NCBI GenBank assembly: GCA_964058805.1
Contig: CAXKVV010000580.1
Coordinates: forward strand, 1 to 64,000
DNA length: 64,000 bases
Reading direction: 5' to 3'
From: Schoenoplectus triqueter
Lineage: Eukaryota > Streptophyta > Magnoliopsida > Poales > Cyperaceae
The notes below the pieces were generated by a model, which had not been told where the DNA came from, searched no databases, and saw only the letters and a program-made list of their open reading frames with translations. The stretch's first letter is position 1. Every line of letters begins with the position of its first letter. This document shows, in pieces, positions 34,966 through 47,883 of this stretch. The translations under genes and the position numbers were made by a program.

Positions 34966-35744
34966 TTAAATGGTAAATATAATATAAACTCTTTTTAATT
35001 CAAAAATATGTACAAAAAAATAAATAAAAAATATCTACAATTGACACTGAGACATTATCCAAAATGGAAAAAAAAGAAACAAAATTGCATAATAAATAAT
35101 ATCTAAACTTCTAATTCTTCAACAAAAATGTTTTAAAGAGATGTTGAAAACTTAAAGTGAAAAGACATTATAATATATAAAATTTTAATATTTTTTCAAT
35201 TGAAAATATTTATTTATAACTTTAAAATATAAAGAACTAATTGAAATTTAAAAAAAAAAGGTATAAAGAAATTGCTTTTATCTTATACATCTCATAGAAA
35301 GTCATACAACAACACATTTAATATTTAAGTTCCCGACTGGTTGAATTATCGACAGTCATGCCCGACAATTATCAAAAATTCAATCATTACATATATTTAA
35401 CTATGAAAAATTATAATATGTAAGGGAAATTTTAATATATGAAGTTTTTTTTTGTACATAACTTTTATATGAAATATTAATTTTTTACATCATTTTTAAA
35501 ATTTCACAAATACTATTAAAAAGTATTAAATATTTTATTTTTTTAAAAAATTCAAAATAAATATTTAGAAAACTCTAAACACCTCATATTTTTTATATTC
35601 CTTCATATTTTTATATAAATAACTTAATGAGAAGGATAAATTTAAATTTCAGACATGTTACAATAAAAATAGAGATGGGCGCACATTGGAGAGAAATATA
35701 AATATTTTCATATCAGACAACTTTTATATAAAGAGAGAGAAAGT
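34966..35744. other. Intergenic, no gene seen
   Basis: Very AT-rich. A short stretch at 35545-35650 resembles one arm of the 18548 foldback family ('aactctaaacacctcatattttt...taacttaatgagaaggataaa'). Confidence 0.5.
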
Positions 35745-36545
35745 TGAGTTATGGTGCTATGTATAGTACGAATCAACCCTCTGCTATGAATTTTTTTTTA
35801 AAGTCTAAATGAAAATAGACCTTTTTAGTACTCAAAGTAATGGAAACATCCATTGTTTTTTTAGAGAATTTGCTTTTCATGAAAGATTCAAGTCTATTTG
35901 ACAACACGGATGGGAGACTAAGGATCTAAATGTTCAAAATGATTTGTAGATCAAATTTTATATTTTTATTCAGATTTTTTACTTTTTTACTTTATAGAAA
36001 ATCACTTATTTTAGATGTTTCGTAATAATTAAATCAAGTGATTTTTTACCTACTCTAGAAAAATAGTAAAAAAATTATAAAATTATAGATTTTAGTCTCC
36101 AACTAGATTTTCATTAAAAAATTATTTTCAACTGTTCGGGTCGACCATTTTGTTTTGGAAAATGATGAAATGATCTGAACACGGGGATAATTCGTGTTAT
36201 GCATAGCACTATAGCATTTTAAAAGTTTAAATGGTCAATCTGAATCGTCCAAAATAATTTTCATATGAAATTTTAGTTGTAGATCAAATTTTATATATTT
36301 TGAAAGCTTCTTACTATTTTTTAGATAGTTAGAGAATCACTTGAATTAATTATTATGAATCATTCAAAAGAAGTAATATTCTGACTATTTAAAAAAGTAA
36401 AAAAAAACATAAATTTGGACTACAACTAGATTTCATATGAAAATTATTTTGAGTGGTTTTCTTCAATCATTTAGACTTTAAAAATGAAGAAATAATCCAT
36501 AGAATAGGGCGATTCATGTCATGCATAACATTGTAGTCGCGTCGA
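35745..36545. mobile_element. Degenerate tandem foldback units (TTGGGCTA family)
   Basis: Two decayed units meet near 36200-36215 ('cgtgttatgcatagcactatag'). Shared family words: 'ttatggtgctatgta', 'caaattttatatttt', 'gatagttagagaatcac', 'aattattatgaatcattc', 'tgcataacattgtag'. Same family as 54727-55434 and 62186-62573 but older. Confidence 0.55.
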
Positions 36546-36988
36546 ACTGTGCAACATGATTTAGGGTTGTCAGAAAAATTTGTAGCTCGTGGATCACTTA
36601 TGACTTGCTCGAAATCAATTCAAAATTTAGCTCGCTTGTTAAACTTGTTAAGTTAATGAGTTGAGCTAAATGTTATTATCCCTCATAACTAGTTGGTGAT
36701 AAAGATCATTTACTAGGAATATTATTATCCCTCATAACTAGTTGAGTGATGATATCATTGAGCCCCATTGATGATGAAGTAGGATTAAAACACAAGTTAT
36801 GTAATTAAAATGTTAATCACAAATAATCTACTTTGAATCAAGAAATGAATAAATTATAAGCATAACATATTTGGGAATTAGATTATTCATGATACCATGT
36901 GATAAATAATTAACATAAGTTTTATTCATATGTTGAGGACCCATATACATCGTATATTTGTTCTATATAATCTATGTCAATTGGTTAA
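36546..36988. other. Intergenic repeats, no gene
   Basis: Begins with a fragment of hAT-MITE style (ttagggttgtcag then 'agctcgtgg...gctcgcttg'). A direct repeat 'attatccctcataactagttg' occurs at about 36674 and 36722. The right end GTTAA (36984-36988) is the target duplication of the solo LTR. Confidence 0.5.
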
Positions 36989-38327
36989 TGATGTGTATTT
37001 TGCTAAGCTAATAAATACCCTAATTTATACTTAATTTCAGCCGCAAGCGCACGGCCTAGTCAAGTAGTAGTTGGGGTGTCGAACCACAAGGACAAGGATG
37101 AATTACCGGTTCTAACAAGTTTCACTAATCTAGACAATCAAAAGTGAGCTTTGTATTAAACTAAAAGTAAATAAATCTAACAATAATGACTGGAAAGTTT
37201 ATCAAATAGAGGATTCTAGGGGCTTTCGGCTTCACTCTCACTCGTTTGGTCAATTCACTCATTTTGATCTTTTAATATGTTCTAGTGTTTGTCGGGGATT
37301 CAATCTCAGATTTTAGTACCAAATTTACACTTTCGTGGCTTGATACCGTACCTAAATAATTCGGGTTTCACGATTAAATACTTCACCTTACAAGTCTGAG
37401 TCACTTTGGCATAACCTAGATTTTGTACTTCGCCTTTCGGTACCTCACACAATTTCTAAGGTTTCCTCGGTTTTCCCTTAGGTAATAAGTTTCACGGTTA
37501 AATACTTGACCTACAATCTAGATCACTATTTTGGGTCAGAAGATTCAGTTCCACCTTTCGGTTTCCGCTTTCACTTCTAGGATAACATGCAGTTGATTAA
37601 ACTAGGCATTCAATTTAGACAAAACAGAAATCACAAACAACAAGAACTAAAAGATCAACAAACGAGTAAATTAAACCATTCGAGTTATCGAGTTTACACC
37701 TAGACCCCTAGAAGGGTGTCTAGCCACAAATCATGTCAAAGATTGTATCAAGATTCATGTTTAAACAACAGTACAACATGAGAAAAGAGTAAAGAAAAGA
37801 CTACACCAAGAAGATCTACGATTTCTCGCCCGGTTCTTGAGTTCTCCTTCAAATCTCTCTCCAATGGTGTTTTTCCTCTTCTTTCTTGCTTTGGATCTTC
37901 TCTCCAGACAGTTGAGAGATGTCAGGGACGAAGGGATATCAAAATCTATATCTTTCTTGAGAAAACCGCTTCAAAGCTCAAAATTCGCGTTTCCAGCCCA
38001 ATTTTTGCGGTCCGCAATTCCCATAATTGCGGTCCGCAATTTTTGTCAATTTTTCCAGAATGAACCAGAGAGTATTTGCGGTCCGCAATTTTGGTATGGG
38101 AATGCTTTTAACTTGATTTCTTCGTGTAAATCTGACCCATCTCGTTCTAAACATTATTTCTCATGTTAACATCTTTGTTTACACTCAATGACCTGCAAAA
38201 TAACAAGAAATGCAGCAGTATCTCGAACTCGACATAAAAACTAAATAAATTCTTAACAATTAACATAAAATGCATAGTTTTTGAGATAAAACCCTAATTG
38301 AATATAGTATATAAATGAGGCTTATCA
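36989..38327 (-). mobile_element. Solo LTR, Athila-like, minus orientation
   Basis: On the minus strand it runs TGATAAGCCTCA...TACACATCA, 1339 bp, flanked by perfect GTTAA duplications (36984-36988, 38328-38332). Its start resembles the 1138 LTR (TGATAAGCC, ttcgagatactgc) and its end has the same 'ggttcgacacc...gcgcttg(c/t)gg' block. It is about 93% like the LTR at 41212-42604 over the first ~130 bases by eye. Three exact palindromes TTGCGGTCCGCAA lie at 38005, 38027 and 38076. No internal region is present. The plus-strand frame at 37837-38169 is a shadow. Confidence 0.88.
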
Positions 38328-39135
38328 GTTAATCATGACATATTACTAGATACCAATCATAACTTATAGAATTAAAATGTGTTTAATTTTGCTACCGACA
38401 TGATATGGATCTCACTCAGTCACACCTATAAGCTTAAGAATGAGAGTATACAATTTTAGTATATCACATGTGATATGAATATAAAAGTTGAATAATTATT
38501 ATGAGTTATAATTATGTCAATCATTATATGAGACATATTAAATTATTGCTCGACAATAATTATGAAATTTATTATGCGGAATGAAGATATATAAATAACT
38601 AACATATATAGAGTATGGATGATACATGAGATAGAAATAGTCTGTGAATTTTGATGGAGATGATTGAGAGCTCACTTTAATGACACAGCCCTAATGGTTG
38701 GGTTATAAAAAAACCTCCAACAACTCTTGACCAGCCCCCTTTCTTGGCCATGGAGAGAAATATTTTTTTCTCTCTTATACTCTTTTTTACCTTAAGATTG
38801 AGCATTTCACTTCTCTCCTCTATTAATCTAATAGTTGTGCTAGAAGAAATGGTTTGAAGCTAATTTTGAGGTTGAATTTTCATTGGTATTTAGTACAAAG
38901 AAAATGAAAGTTTCTCATCAAGCTTGGTGGATTACTAATGGAGGCATGACGTTTGTGACACTAGGAGCATGTGAAGGCTGAAGAGGAAGCTCTCAACCAC
39001 CATCCATGAGAAATTTTTACTTCTTTTGATAGGAGAAGAGGTACAGCTCAAAACCTCCTCCATTTGTGCTATGATGCAACTAGATGAGATAAAAAAAACT
39101 CAATCTAATTTGAAGTAATATTTCATGTGTCATGT
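38328..39135. other. Non-coding, possible old LTR fragment
   Basis: Contains a TATA-like GGTTATAAAAAAACC near 38700 followed by a pyrimidine-rich tract, which looks promoter-like as in an LTR. The sequence continues across the solo LTR insertion from 36650-36988. No coding frame and no pair found. Confidence 0.4.
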
Positions 39136-40296
39136 TGTACTAAACAGTTTCTTTGATTTATCGATTTGCAAAATAAACTTGAATTTTATAATTTATCTTG
39201 TTTGAGTTATGTGCAGTGATTAGAATATAAAATGGATTAGCACACAAGAACCAAGACTAATAATGAAATGCAAGAGCTCAATCAAGATTGCATTAGGCCT
39301 AGGTTTAGTTAGACTCAAACTGGGTTGAATTGATTAAGATAAATTAAGTTTAAACAGCAAGGAAAAGTAAGAAAATATAGTTATACCTAGCAAACCGTTA
39401 TAACGCTTCATCTTAACACTCAAAAAAATTTTAAGGCAGAAAAACTTCTCAAAAAAGCCAGAGCAAATTATTGGGTAACGGATCAGTAGGTATTGCAACA
39501 GTTTAGAAAACGTTATAACGGTTTATCAAATCATTATAACGGCTCAGCTCAAAATCTTAAGAATAAAAAATAAAATCCAACGACTATCTTTTCTAAACTG
39601 TTATAATGGCTCCTAAGATGTTATAACGGCTCAAGACGAAGACAATTTCTTCATCTGTTCCAGGAGGTATATTTAAAGAATTAATTCTCTCATTGTTAAT
39701 TGACTGTTCTATCTAGTTGAATCCTTCATTTCAGAGAGTATACAAGCAATATCCTAAGTGAGAGAGTTAACTCCAAGAGATTAAAAATACTTAATTAGAT
39801 AAATTATTATTTAAGTTCAATCTAGTTTCTCTCTATTCTTCCAATTTGATCATTTGTGATCTACTCTGACATTTTTTTGAGTTGTAGTGCTCACTTTTAT
39901 TTTGAGTGTGTTGTCACTCATTTTTCTTTGAGTGTGTTGTCACTCTTGTTACTGATAGGCTTGACATCTTATTTTTATAAGGGACTAAATTCTACAAGTG
40001 CAAAAACTAGTTTTATAGTGTATCGGTTCAATCTTAATTATTAGAGGTTGAAAGTCCCGGAGACGTAGGCATTTTAGGCCGAACTTAATTACATGTTGTG
40101 TTCTTGTTTGATTATTTTCTTTTCTTTTCTCTCTTTGCTTTAGTTGCTATATTCTTATTGATGATTGAATTGAATTATTTTCCGCCGTCATTATACTTGA
40201 ACATTAAGTCTCAAATCAGTTTTTTACATTTATACCTTAGGTTATTTACAATCTTACATTATCTAAGCCTCAAAAATCATCCTTTTAGGGTCGTCA
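39136..40296 (+). repeat. 5' LTR of copia element
   Basis: TGTACTAAACAG...GTCGTCA. The U3 part (39395-39640) carries at least five CCGTTATAACGG-like palindromes. A TATA-like GGTATATTTAAAG lies near 39666. 'tgagtgtgttgtcactc' repeats lie in the R/U5 part (39895-39940). Short frames at 39856-40424 are non-coding shadows. Confidence 0.85.
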
Positions 40297-40299
40297 AAG

Positions 40300-40312
40300 T
40301 GGTATCAGAGCA
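40300..40312 (+). other. Primer binding site, initiator tRNA-Met
   Basis: TGGTATCAGAGCA, the classic Ty1/copia primer site complementary to tRNA-iMet, three bases after the LTR end. Confidence 0.92.
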
Positions 40313-40340
40313 GGAGCTCAGTTTAATTGATTTATTTATG

Positions 40341-43300
40341 GTATTTTTATCCAAGATGACTTCTTTTATGCATATGAAAGAACCCCAAACTCTAGATCTT
40401 AATTGTAAAAATTTTAGTTTTTAAAAAAAATATATGGTGAGCTACCTCAACATACTAGATTTTTGGGATGTTGTCCAATATGATTTTGTACCACATTATG
40501 ATCCTAGCAATCTCATATTGGCACTAAAGGTCAAATTACTGAAATCTCAAAATGATTATACCATTAATATTATTTTAAATTTGATTAGTGAAAGAATTGC
40601 TATATTATTTAATATTACCGAAATTGCTAGTAAAATGTGGGAGGCCATATGAATAAATTTGAGGGCAATTCTCAAATGAAAAGAACAAAACTAATGGATC
40701 TATAGTCCGAATTTAAAAATTTTTGTATACTAGAAGAAGAGTCAATTGAGAATATGTGTTCAACATTAGTGTATATTCTAAATAAATTTGATAAAGTTGG
40801 AGAATTCTTGTCTAATTTCAAGATTATAAGTAATATTTTTAGGATAATGATGAGAAGACCACGATGGGAGAGCATCATAAGCACTCTTGGTGATTTCACA
40901 CATGAAAAAAATATTAACTCATCTTTTATGTTTTGATGAGAAGCTAAGACAAAAAAGGAGATCTCACACCAAAGCTCAAAGCAAACGCACTCCAATCTCA
41001 AAATTTTCCATTGCGCTATCATTCGAGCAAGACATCATCAAGCTCATCTTTGATGATCGAACAAATCATCACAAAGATGTTTAAAAGAATGCTCAATCTA
41101 GAGAATGAGCACAACAAAAAGTGAGATGAGGAAGGCATATCACACATATATTTTTCATGTCATAAGGAATGTCACACAACACATAATTGTTCCTTGATCC
41201 TCCCACCTAAGTGATAAGCCTCAATTATATATTGTATTCAATTAGGGTTTTATCTTAAAAACTATGCATTTTATATTAATTATTAAGAATTTATTCAGTT
41301 TTTATGTCGAGTTCGAGATACTGCTGCATTTCTTATTGTTTTGTAAGTTATGGAATGTAAACAAAGATGTCAACATGAGAAATGATGCTTGGAACGAGAT
41401 GGATCGAACCTACACGAAGAAATCAAGTGAAAAACACTTCTGGACAAAAATTGCGGACCGAAATTATCAAAATTGTGGATCGCAATGATGGGATTTGCTC
41501 TCTAGTTCGCTCTGTTAAGAAAGTGCAAAAATTACGGACCGACATTTTAAAATGTCGGATCATAATTTTCGGGGCTGAAAGCGTGAACTTACAGTTTTAA
41601 AGCGGTTTTCTCATTAGAATTAAGAGATTTTAACACTCTTTCATCCCAGACATCTCTCAACTGACTGGAAAATAGATCCTAAGCAAGAAAGAAGAAGAAT
41701 AACACCATTAGAGGGAGATTTGAAGGAGAACTCAAGAACCGAGCGAGAAATCATATATCTTCTTGGTGTATTCTTTTCTTTACTCTTTTCTCATGTTGTG
41801 TTGTTGTTTAAACATGAATCTTTGTGCAATCTTTAACATGATTTGTGGCTAGACACCCTTCTAGGGGTCTAGGTGTAAACTCGATAACTCGGATGGTTTA
41901 AATTGTACTCGTATGTTGATCTTTTAGTTCTTGTTGTTTGTGATTGTTGTTTTGTCTAAATTGAATGCTTAGTTTTAATCAACTGCATGTTATCCTATAA
42001 GTGAAAACGGAAACCGAAAGGTGGAACTGAATCTTCTAACCCAAAACAGTGATTTAGCTCGTAGGCCAAGTACTTAATCGTGAAACTTATTACCTAAGGG
42101 AAAACTGAGGAAACCCTAGAAATTATGTGACGTACCGAAAGACGAAGTACAAAATCTAGGTTATGCCTAAGTGATTCACTGTTCTTAATGGGCTTAGACT
42201 TGTAAGGTGAGGTACTTAATCATGAAACTCGGATTGTTTAGGTATGGTATCAAGCCACGAAAGTGTAAATTTGGTACTAAAATCTGAAATTAAATCCCCG
42301 ACAAACACTAGAACATATTAAAAGATTAAATAGAGTGAATTGACCAAACGAGTGAGAGTGAAGCCGAAAACTCCTAGAATCCTCTATTTGATAAACTTTT
42401 CAGTCGTTGTTGTTAGATTTATGCACTCTTAGTTTAATACAAAACTCTCATTCGATTGTCTAGATTAGTGAAACTTGCGAGAACCGATAATTCACCATTG
42501 TCCTTGTGGTTCGACACCCAGACAACTACTTGACTAAGTCGTGCGCTTGTGGCTGAAATTGAGTATAAATTAGGGTATTTATTAGCTTAGCAGAATACAC
42601 ATCACTAAGAAGAAACGAAACTTTAAGAAAATTGATGATATGCTAGCCGCGAGCAACTGTGTTGAGAGAAAGAAGGAAGAAAGAAATCCTCTTGACCTTG
42701 CTCTAATTGCGAAAGTAAATGAGAGTTCAACCATGATGGATGTTGATGAAATCATTACTAGCCAAAATATCACTGACTTGTGCACATTAGAGATCTTACA
42801 TGACACTGTCATATCCAAGAATATGAAGATTGACTCATTTGCACCCAAGGTATAATCTTCTTAAAAAATTTAATTACATAATCTAGTAGTACCTTACACT
42901 ATATCCACTTTGGATGATAGTGATAATGATTTTATTGAGAGTGATGAGTTATGTGTAATGAGATATTATGATATTATGATAGAATTGAAAATACAAATGA
43001 TTTGGATGATGGGGTCGAAATTGAATTTTTTTATCTAGTTTAGAGAGTCTTATTCATGATTTATCCTTTCAAAGAGAGATAAATGAGAGACTTAAAAATA
43101 AAATTTTAGAGTTTGAGTTAAATGTTCAATCTTATGAGTCTAAATTATAAAATCTGAAAAAGTATTTTCAAATGCACTTAGATGAACTTACAACATTAAA
43201 AGTGAAAGTACAAACATTAGAGACTGAAAATATGACACTAAAATCTACATATACTTCAACAAGTATCACTTCAAAGGATTTAGATAAGTATGTGGGTCAA

Positions 43301-43440
43301 AGACCTTATAACAAATCGGGTCTTAGATACAAGAAATCATCCATAACTTTTATGTGTCCTAAAAATAGAGAGAAACAAGTCTAAGAATCGAAATACACAA
43401 ATTGTGAAACCTACAATGTTAAATCTTTTAAGAAGAATCA
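40341..43440 (+). pseudogene. Copia gag remnant, frameshifted and split by a solo LTR
   Basis: Fragments in different frames: MVSYLNILDFWDVV...KMWEAI (40434-40649) matches the start of copia UBN2-type gag; EEESIENMCSTLVYILNKFDKVGEF (about 40730-40805) matches its middle. A degenerate Cys/His cluster (CHKECHTTHNC, about 41158-41190) lies where a zinc knuckle should be. The frame then reads LPPK, is cut by the solo LTR at 41212-42604, and resumes as KKKRNFKKIDDMLAASNC (from about 42608). A later block, KDLDKYVGQRPYNKSGLRYKK (about 43274-43336), matches the region after gag in copia polyproteins. Several stops and shifts make it non-functional. Confidence 0.7.
41212..42604 (+). mobile_element. 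Solo LTR, Athila-like, plus orientation
   Basis: TGATAAGCCTCA...ACACATCA, 1393 bp, flanked by perfect CTAAG duplications (41207-41211, 42605-42609) inside the copia gag remnant. Same family as the inverted copy at 36989-38327. The palindromes intact in that copy are decayed here (ttgcggaccgaaa, ttgtggatcgcaa). It arose by LTR-LTR recombination of a full element. Confidence 0.9.
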
Positions 43441-43771
43441 CAATTATACATTTCAAAATAAGTAATTTTATAAAAAGACTAACAAAGAAAAAATGAATTT
43501 TCAAGATAATAATGTTACATATTTTAATCCTAATTGGTCAAATAAAATATATTTTAAATGACCCGATGGATGATTTTATGAGCTTAAAAATTAAAATATT
43601 TTTCACAATAAAGCTCAAAGACATGAGCATAAGCATGTTGTTTCTCAAAATAATAAATTTATTTCTAAAGAAAAACCTAAGATACAAACTCAAGCATTGA
43701 AAGAAACTTATTATAAGAAATTTGTCAAAGGTAGTGAAAAGTCTCATATATGTGTATGTTACAAGCTTTTA

Positions 43772-44283
43772 AAAAATGTTTAACGGCTCTTAACGGTGAG
43801 GTGACCAGTTAACAGTTTTAACGGTTTTACACGGCCATTAAATTAAAAAATGATCAATCACTTTTTACCTATTAATTCATATTTCAAAACACTAAAAAAT
43901 ACATTATCATATCATTAGTGCTTAAAATTAACTAAATTAAGTAAAAACTAATAATTACAATATTAATTAAGTACTTAAAATTAAAAATCTTAAATTATAC
44001 TAAACTATTATATAATAAATTTGCTTCATATTTTCATTAGGGCATTAATTTATATTCAAAATATAAAAAGGAAATAAAATTTTATAGTCACTAACTATTA
44101 AGATTTGAAATAAAAATAGTCATTAAATGTGTTTTTTTTTTCAAAAAAAATTAACGATTTTAACGGGTTTAATATGAGATAAAACAGTTAAATCATAGAA
44201 AACCCGTTAAATTCCTTATTTCTCAAAAACTTAACGCCGGAGTCTGTCAAAACCGTTAAAACGGTTAAAACTTTCCATTTTTT
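43772..44283. mobile_element. Inverted-repeat element with AACGG/CCGTT-rich ends
   Basis: Left 'aatgtttaacggctcttaacgg' pairs with right 'ccgttaaaacggttaaaact...catt'. The body is AT-rich and non-coding. Sits in the copia internal region after the gag remnant; ends and target duplication uncertain. Confidence 0.5.
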
Positions 44284-44636
44284 TTTAAAACTTGATATTT
44301 TATAATTATTGTTGTTATATTGGTCATATTTCACTTGATTACAAACTTACGAAGAGAAATAACATCATAAATATTATCTGGGTTCTTAAGGTTAAGATTT
44401 AGAGATCTTAAGGCCTAATTTTTTTCTTCAATTATTATATGTCAAATACTTAGATGGGGTTAGTAAATTTTTAAAATATATTTTTTAATCTATTCATAAT
44501 TTTATTTTTATTTTTGAAAGTCTTTTAAATCCTTTTATCTTATAAATGATGCATTCGTTAAGGGGGAGGGGCAATCAATTTAGAGGGAGATAAATTGAAA
44601 TAACTTCTTTTATTCACATATTTTTGTCCGATTTCT

Positions 44637-44652
44637 AAAAAGGGGATATAGT
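44637..44652 (+). other. Copia polypurine tract
   Basis: AAAAAGGGGATATAGT lies directly before the TG of the 3' LTR. Confidence 0.7.
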
Positions 44653-45252
44653 TGTATTAAATAATTTCTTTGATTTATCGATTTGTAAAACAAAATTAAA
44701 TTTATAATTTACCTTGTTTGAGTTTTGTGCACATATTAGAATGCAAAATTGATTAGTGTACAAGAACCAAAATTAATGATGGGATGTAAGAGCTTAATCA
44801 AGATTACATTAGGTCTAAGTTTAGTTAGACTCAAACTGAGTTGAATTGGTTAAGATAAATTGAGCTTAAACAACAAGGAAAAGTAAGAAAAAATAGTTTC
44901 GCCCAGCAAGCATTTATAACGGTTTAGGAGTCGTTATAACGCTTCATCTCAATACTAAAAAAATATTCTAAGGCAGAAAATCTTCTCAAAAGAGCCAGAA
45001 CAAATCATTGGGTAACAGCTCAGTTAACGTTACAATAGTTCAGCGAACGTTATAACGGCTCAGCTCAAGATCTTAAGAATAAAAATAAGATCCAATTTCT
45101 ATCCTTTCTAAACCGTTACAAACGGCTCCTAAGACGTTATAATGGCTCATGCCGAAGACAGTTTCTTCTTCTGTTCTAAGAGGTCTATTTGAAGGATTAA
45201 TTCTCTCACTATTAATTGACTGTTCTATCTAGTTGAATCCTTCATTCCAGAG

Positions 45253-47883
45253 TAAGGCTGCTAATGGGCGGGTTTTTGTTCAAATCCAGACCCATCCCAT
45301 ACTAAGGTCGTTATTGTCTGGCCCAACTCAACCCAGTTTCAACCCAACTCCTGTCCAGCTCCAACCCGAGGGAAACCCATAGTTTTGTCCATGGCCTATT
45401 TGATTGAGCCCGCTCCAACTCCCGACACTATTTATTCTTTTATGAAGCAGAGTTATTGTCTAACTGTATTATAACTTTATAATTTCTAAACTAAATGTAA
45501 ATAATTAAAATCTCAAAATATTAAATTGCATCATCAAATTAATATAGGAAAAAAATACAAATTTAATACTTATTCACCAATACTTCGACTGAATATTTCA
45601 CTTCCATACAACATCAACCAAAATAATATAATAACAAAAGAGAATAAATCCAAACTCAATCTCACACAACCAACTAAAGAGCAGAAAAATTATTACAGCA
45701 CCGTTCAAACATTATTACAGAACTGTTCTAATAATATATAAGAGCTTACAAAATGAAAATTATGAATAAACAAAAAAAAATGTGAGTTATAAGAGGCCAA
45801 AAATCACAAAAAGAACATGCTACAAATCAATAATGACAACTTAGCCCTTAAAATTAAACTCTATCAAGTACCAAACAAAATAACTCATTCATAATTTTTG
45901 CAATAAACTAAAATCAACATAAAATAACTCTTCTCTTGATGCACACTCTTATGAGATAGAAGATTTGTTTGAAAAGTGTTAAGCTCATGTTTGTGGCAAA
46001 GGGAAATTCTGTACCAGATATGCAGTAAAGAAAACAAAGCAAAGTGCATATGTACCATATCAAAACCACATTATACTACTGTAACTATGATCATGTTAGT
46101 TTTCCTCAAAGTTTCAGAAAAGAAAAATTAAAGCAAACCCATCTCCACATCTCCTACCACAGCATCTCCTGTAATAAAAAATAAAAATAAAAATACCTTA
46201 TTATCTGAAAAATATGCCCACAAATTACTTAAGCTATCAATTAACTGAATTGAATACATACTATAAATTAATTACCAACCCAATAAAAGTCCAAGTTTAA
46301 CTAAGGGCTCATGAAAAGGACCTATTTTTACATTTAAGCCACATGATAACATATTCCATATCATCATTTAGTAAAAAAATATTAGTGCAACTGATGACAT
46401 GTTAATTAATAAAAACTATAACTCACATATAAGATTTTCGAGCTGATTTCATTGAAGAGATCTGATACCTAACAACTCAATCCAATTACAACCTCCAGGA
46501 TGGAAAGAATAAAACCTTGTTCAATGGGAAGTCAGCAATGCAATTCGGAACTGTGAATTTTAAATCAGTTTAACTGAGGTGAATGACAACTAAAGAATTA
46601 AGTCATGAAAGTGATGACTTAATAAGTCTCGTAAGATTACAGCTATACACTCATAATAGAGGGACTGACTAAAATAGAACTTCACATCACTTTGTTCCAT
46701 TCTCAGAGTTATTAACAATATCCAGATGAAGCTCCCTAAACTTGCTAAGACTATGAATAATTGTTCGTAGACTGGTTCGTCAAGTGTAAGTCCAAACTAT
46801 AAGAGAGACAAATGAGAGCAAGTCTGTGAGGTTGGCTATGCCAATAGAAATTTATCCGATGAAATTTAATTTTGGATAAATAGAGATGAAAAAGATCACT
46901 ATGCTTGTTCTCATATAACCACATTCCAAAAAGATTTGAGAAGCTCAGCTAAGATTTCATATTCGAGACCTATTACGCCATCACTTTCACAACTTAATTC
47001 TTTAGATGTCATTCACCTCAATTTAGATGGTTCAAACTCTTTAGTTTCTTATTACTTTGCTGAAACTCGTAAGTGAAAAAATTAATACTGAAACTCCTAA
47101 ATATTGTTCATATGGTTTTCCCAGACCTATTGTAAGGTAATAAATTAGTGTTACAAGCAATGAAATATATTTAATTTAAAATTAAATATCTGGATATTAT
47201 GCAGATCGACACCAAGAGTAAATCTGTCATCTTGATAATCTACATTTATAAAGGTTAAGTCATTTGTCAAAATTATGGTTCAGTTTTTTCACCTTAAAAA
47301 TGTAAAAAAATAAGAAATAAACTAATTCATTAAAAACAATACTAGTAACTAATTCACTGACAATAACAATATCATCTGCATAATTTATAATCTGACATCT
47401 CGATAATCTGCATTTAATTTTCTTTTTGCAAATTACACTAGTAGATCTTCATTTATCTGTTACCGAAATAAATTACTTAAATGTAATGCATATAAACCCA
47501 AAAAGATGGAAAAAATACGAATTCAATCATTATTAAGATCACTTCAATGGGTTGTTGCCAAAATTATAAATAATAATCTCACCTCTTACTAATTGGAGGA
47601 AGAAAGTTCGACAGAGAGTCGATGAGAGAGAGATCGAACTCGGACCGAGGAGGGTTGATTGATTTAGAGTAGACAGAGAGTCAAGTCTGTCCACAAATTT
47701 TTTGGGTTGTCCACGCTCTGTCCAGAGTAGTCCACGAATTATCCATATTTTACCCACTTCAGTTTTTACGTTTGAACTGAATTCGAGTTTTGGGCTCATA
47801 ATCGAATATAGCCCAATCCATTATTGTCCAATTGATGTCCAACCCATTTGTCCATGGATTTTTCTTGTCCATTAGCATGCCTA
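45253..47883. mobile_element. Non-autonomous hAT element inside the copia 3' LTR
   Basis: 2631 bp flanked by a perfect 8-bp duplication TTCCAGAG (45245-45252, 47884-47891). Inverted ends TAAGGCTGCTAATGGGC and TAGGCATGCTAATGGAC. Subterminal repeats of 'cccaac(t)c' and 'tgtccA' type lie within ~250 bp of the ends. I see no transposase; the minus-strand frame 47539-47799 is not recognisable. A 455-bp foldback lies inside (46571-47025). Removing it restores an uninterrupted LTR. Confidence 0.88.
46571..47025. repeat. Foldback within the hAT element
   Basis: Left arm 'aactgaggtgaatgacaact', then 'aaagaattaagt' and 'tgaaagtgatg'. The right arm carries the inverse ('catcactttca', 'acttaattcttt', 'gatgtcattcacctcaatt'). 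Similarity extends inward ('taataagtctcg'/'cgagacctatta'). It may be a captured palindromic element. Confidence 0.6.

Noticed and set aside
37837..38169. 110-codon plus-strand frame
   Set aside because: Lies inside the minus-strand solo LTR and contains its palindromes; not a gene.
42582..42855. Opposed frames of 88 and 71 codons after the solo LTR
   Set aside because: The plus-strand one is part of the decayed copia gag, the minus-strand one its shadow.
45526..47799. Frames inside the hAT element as transposase
   Set aside because: Too short and without hAT dimerisation or catalytic motifs.
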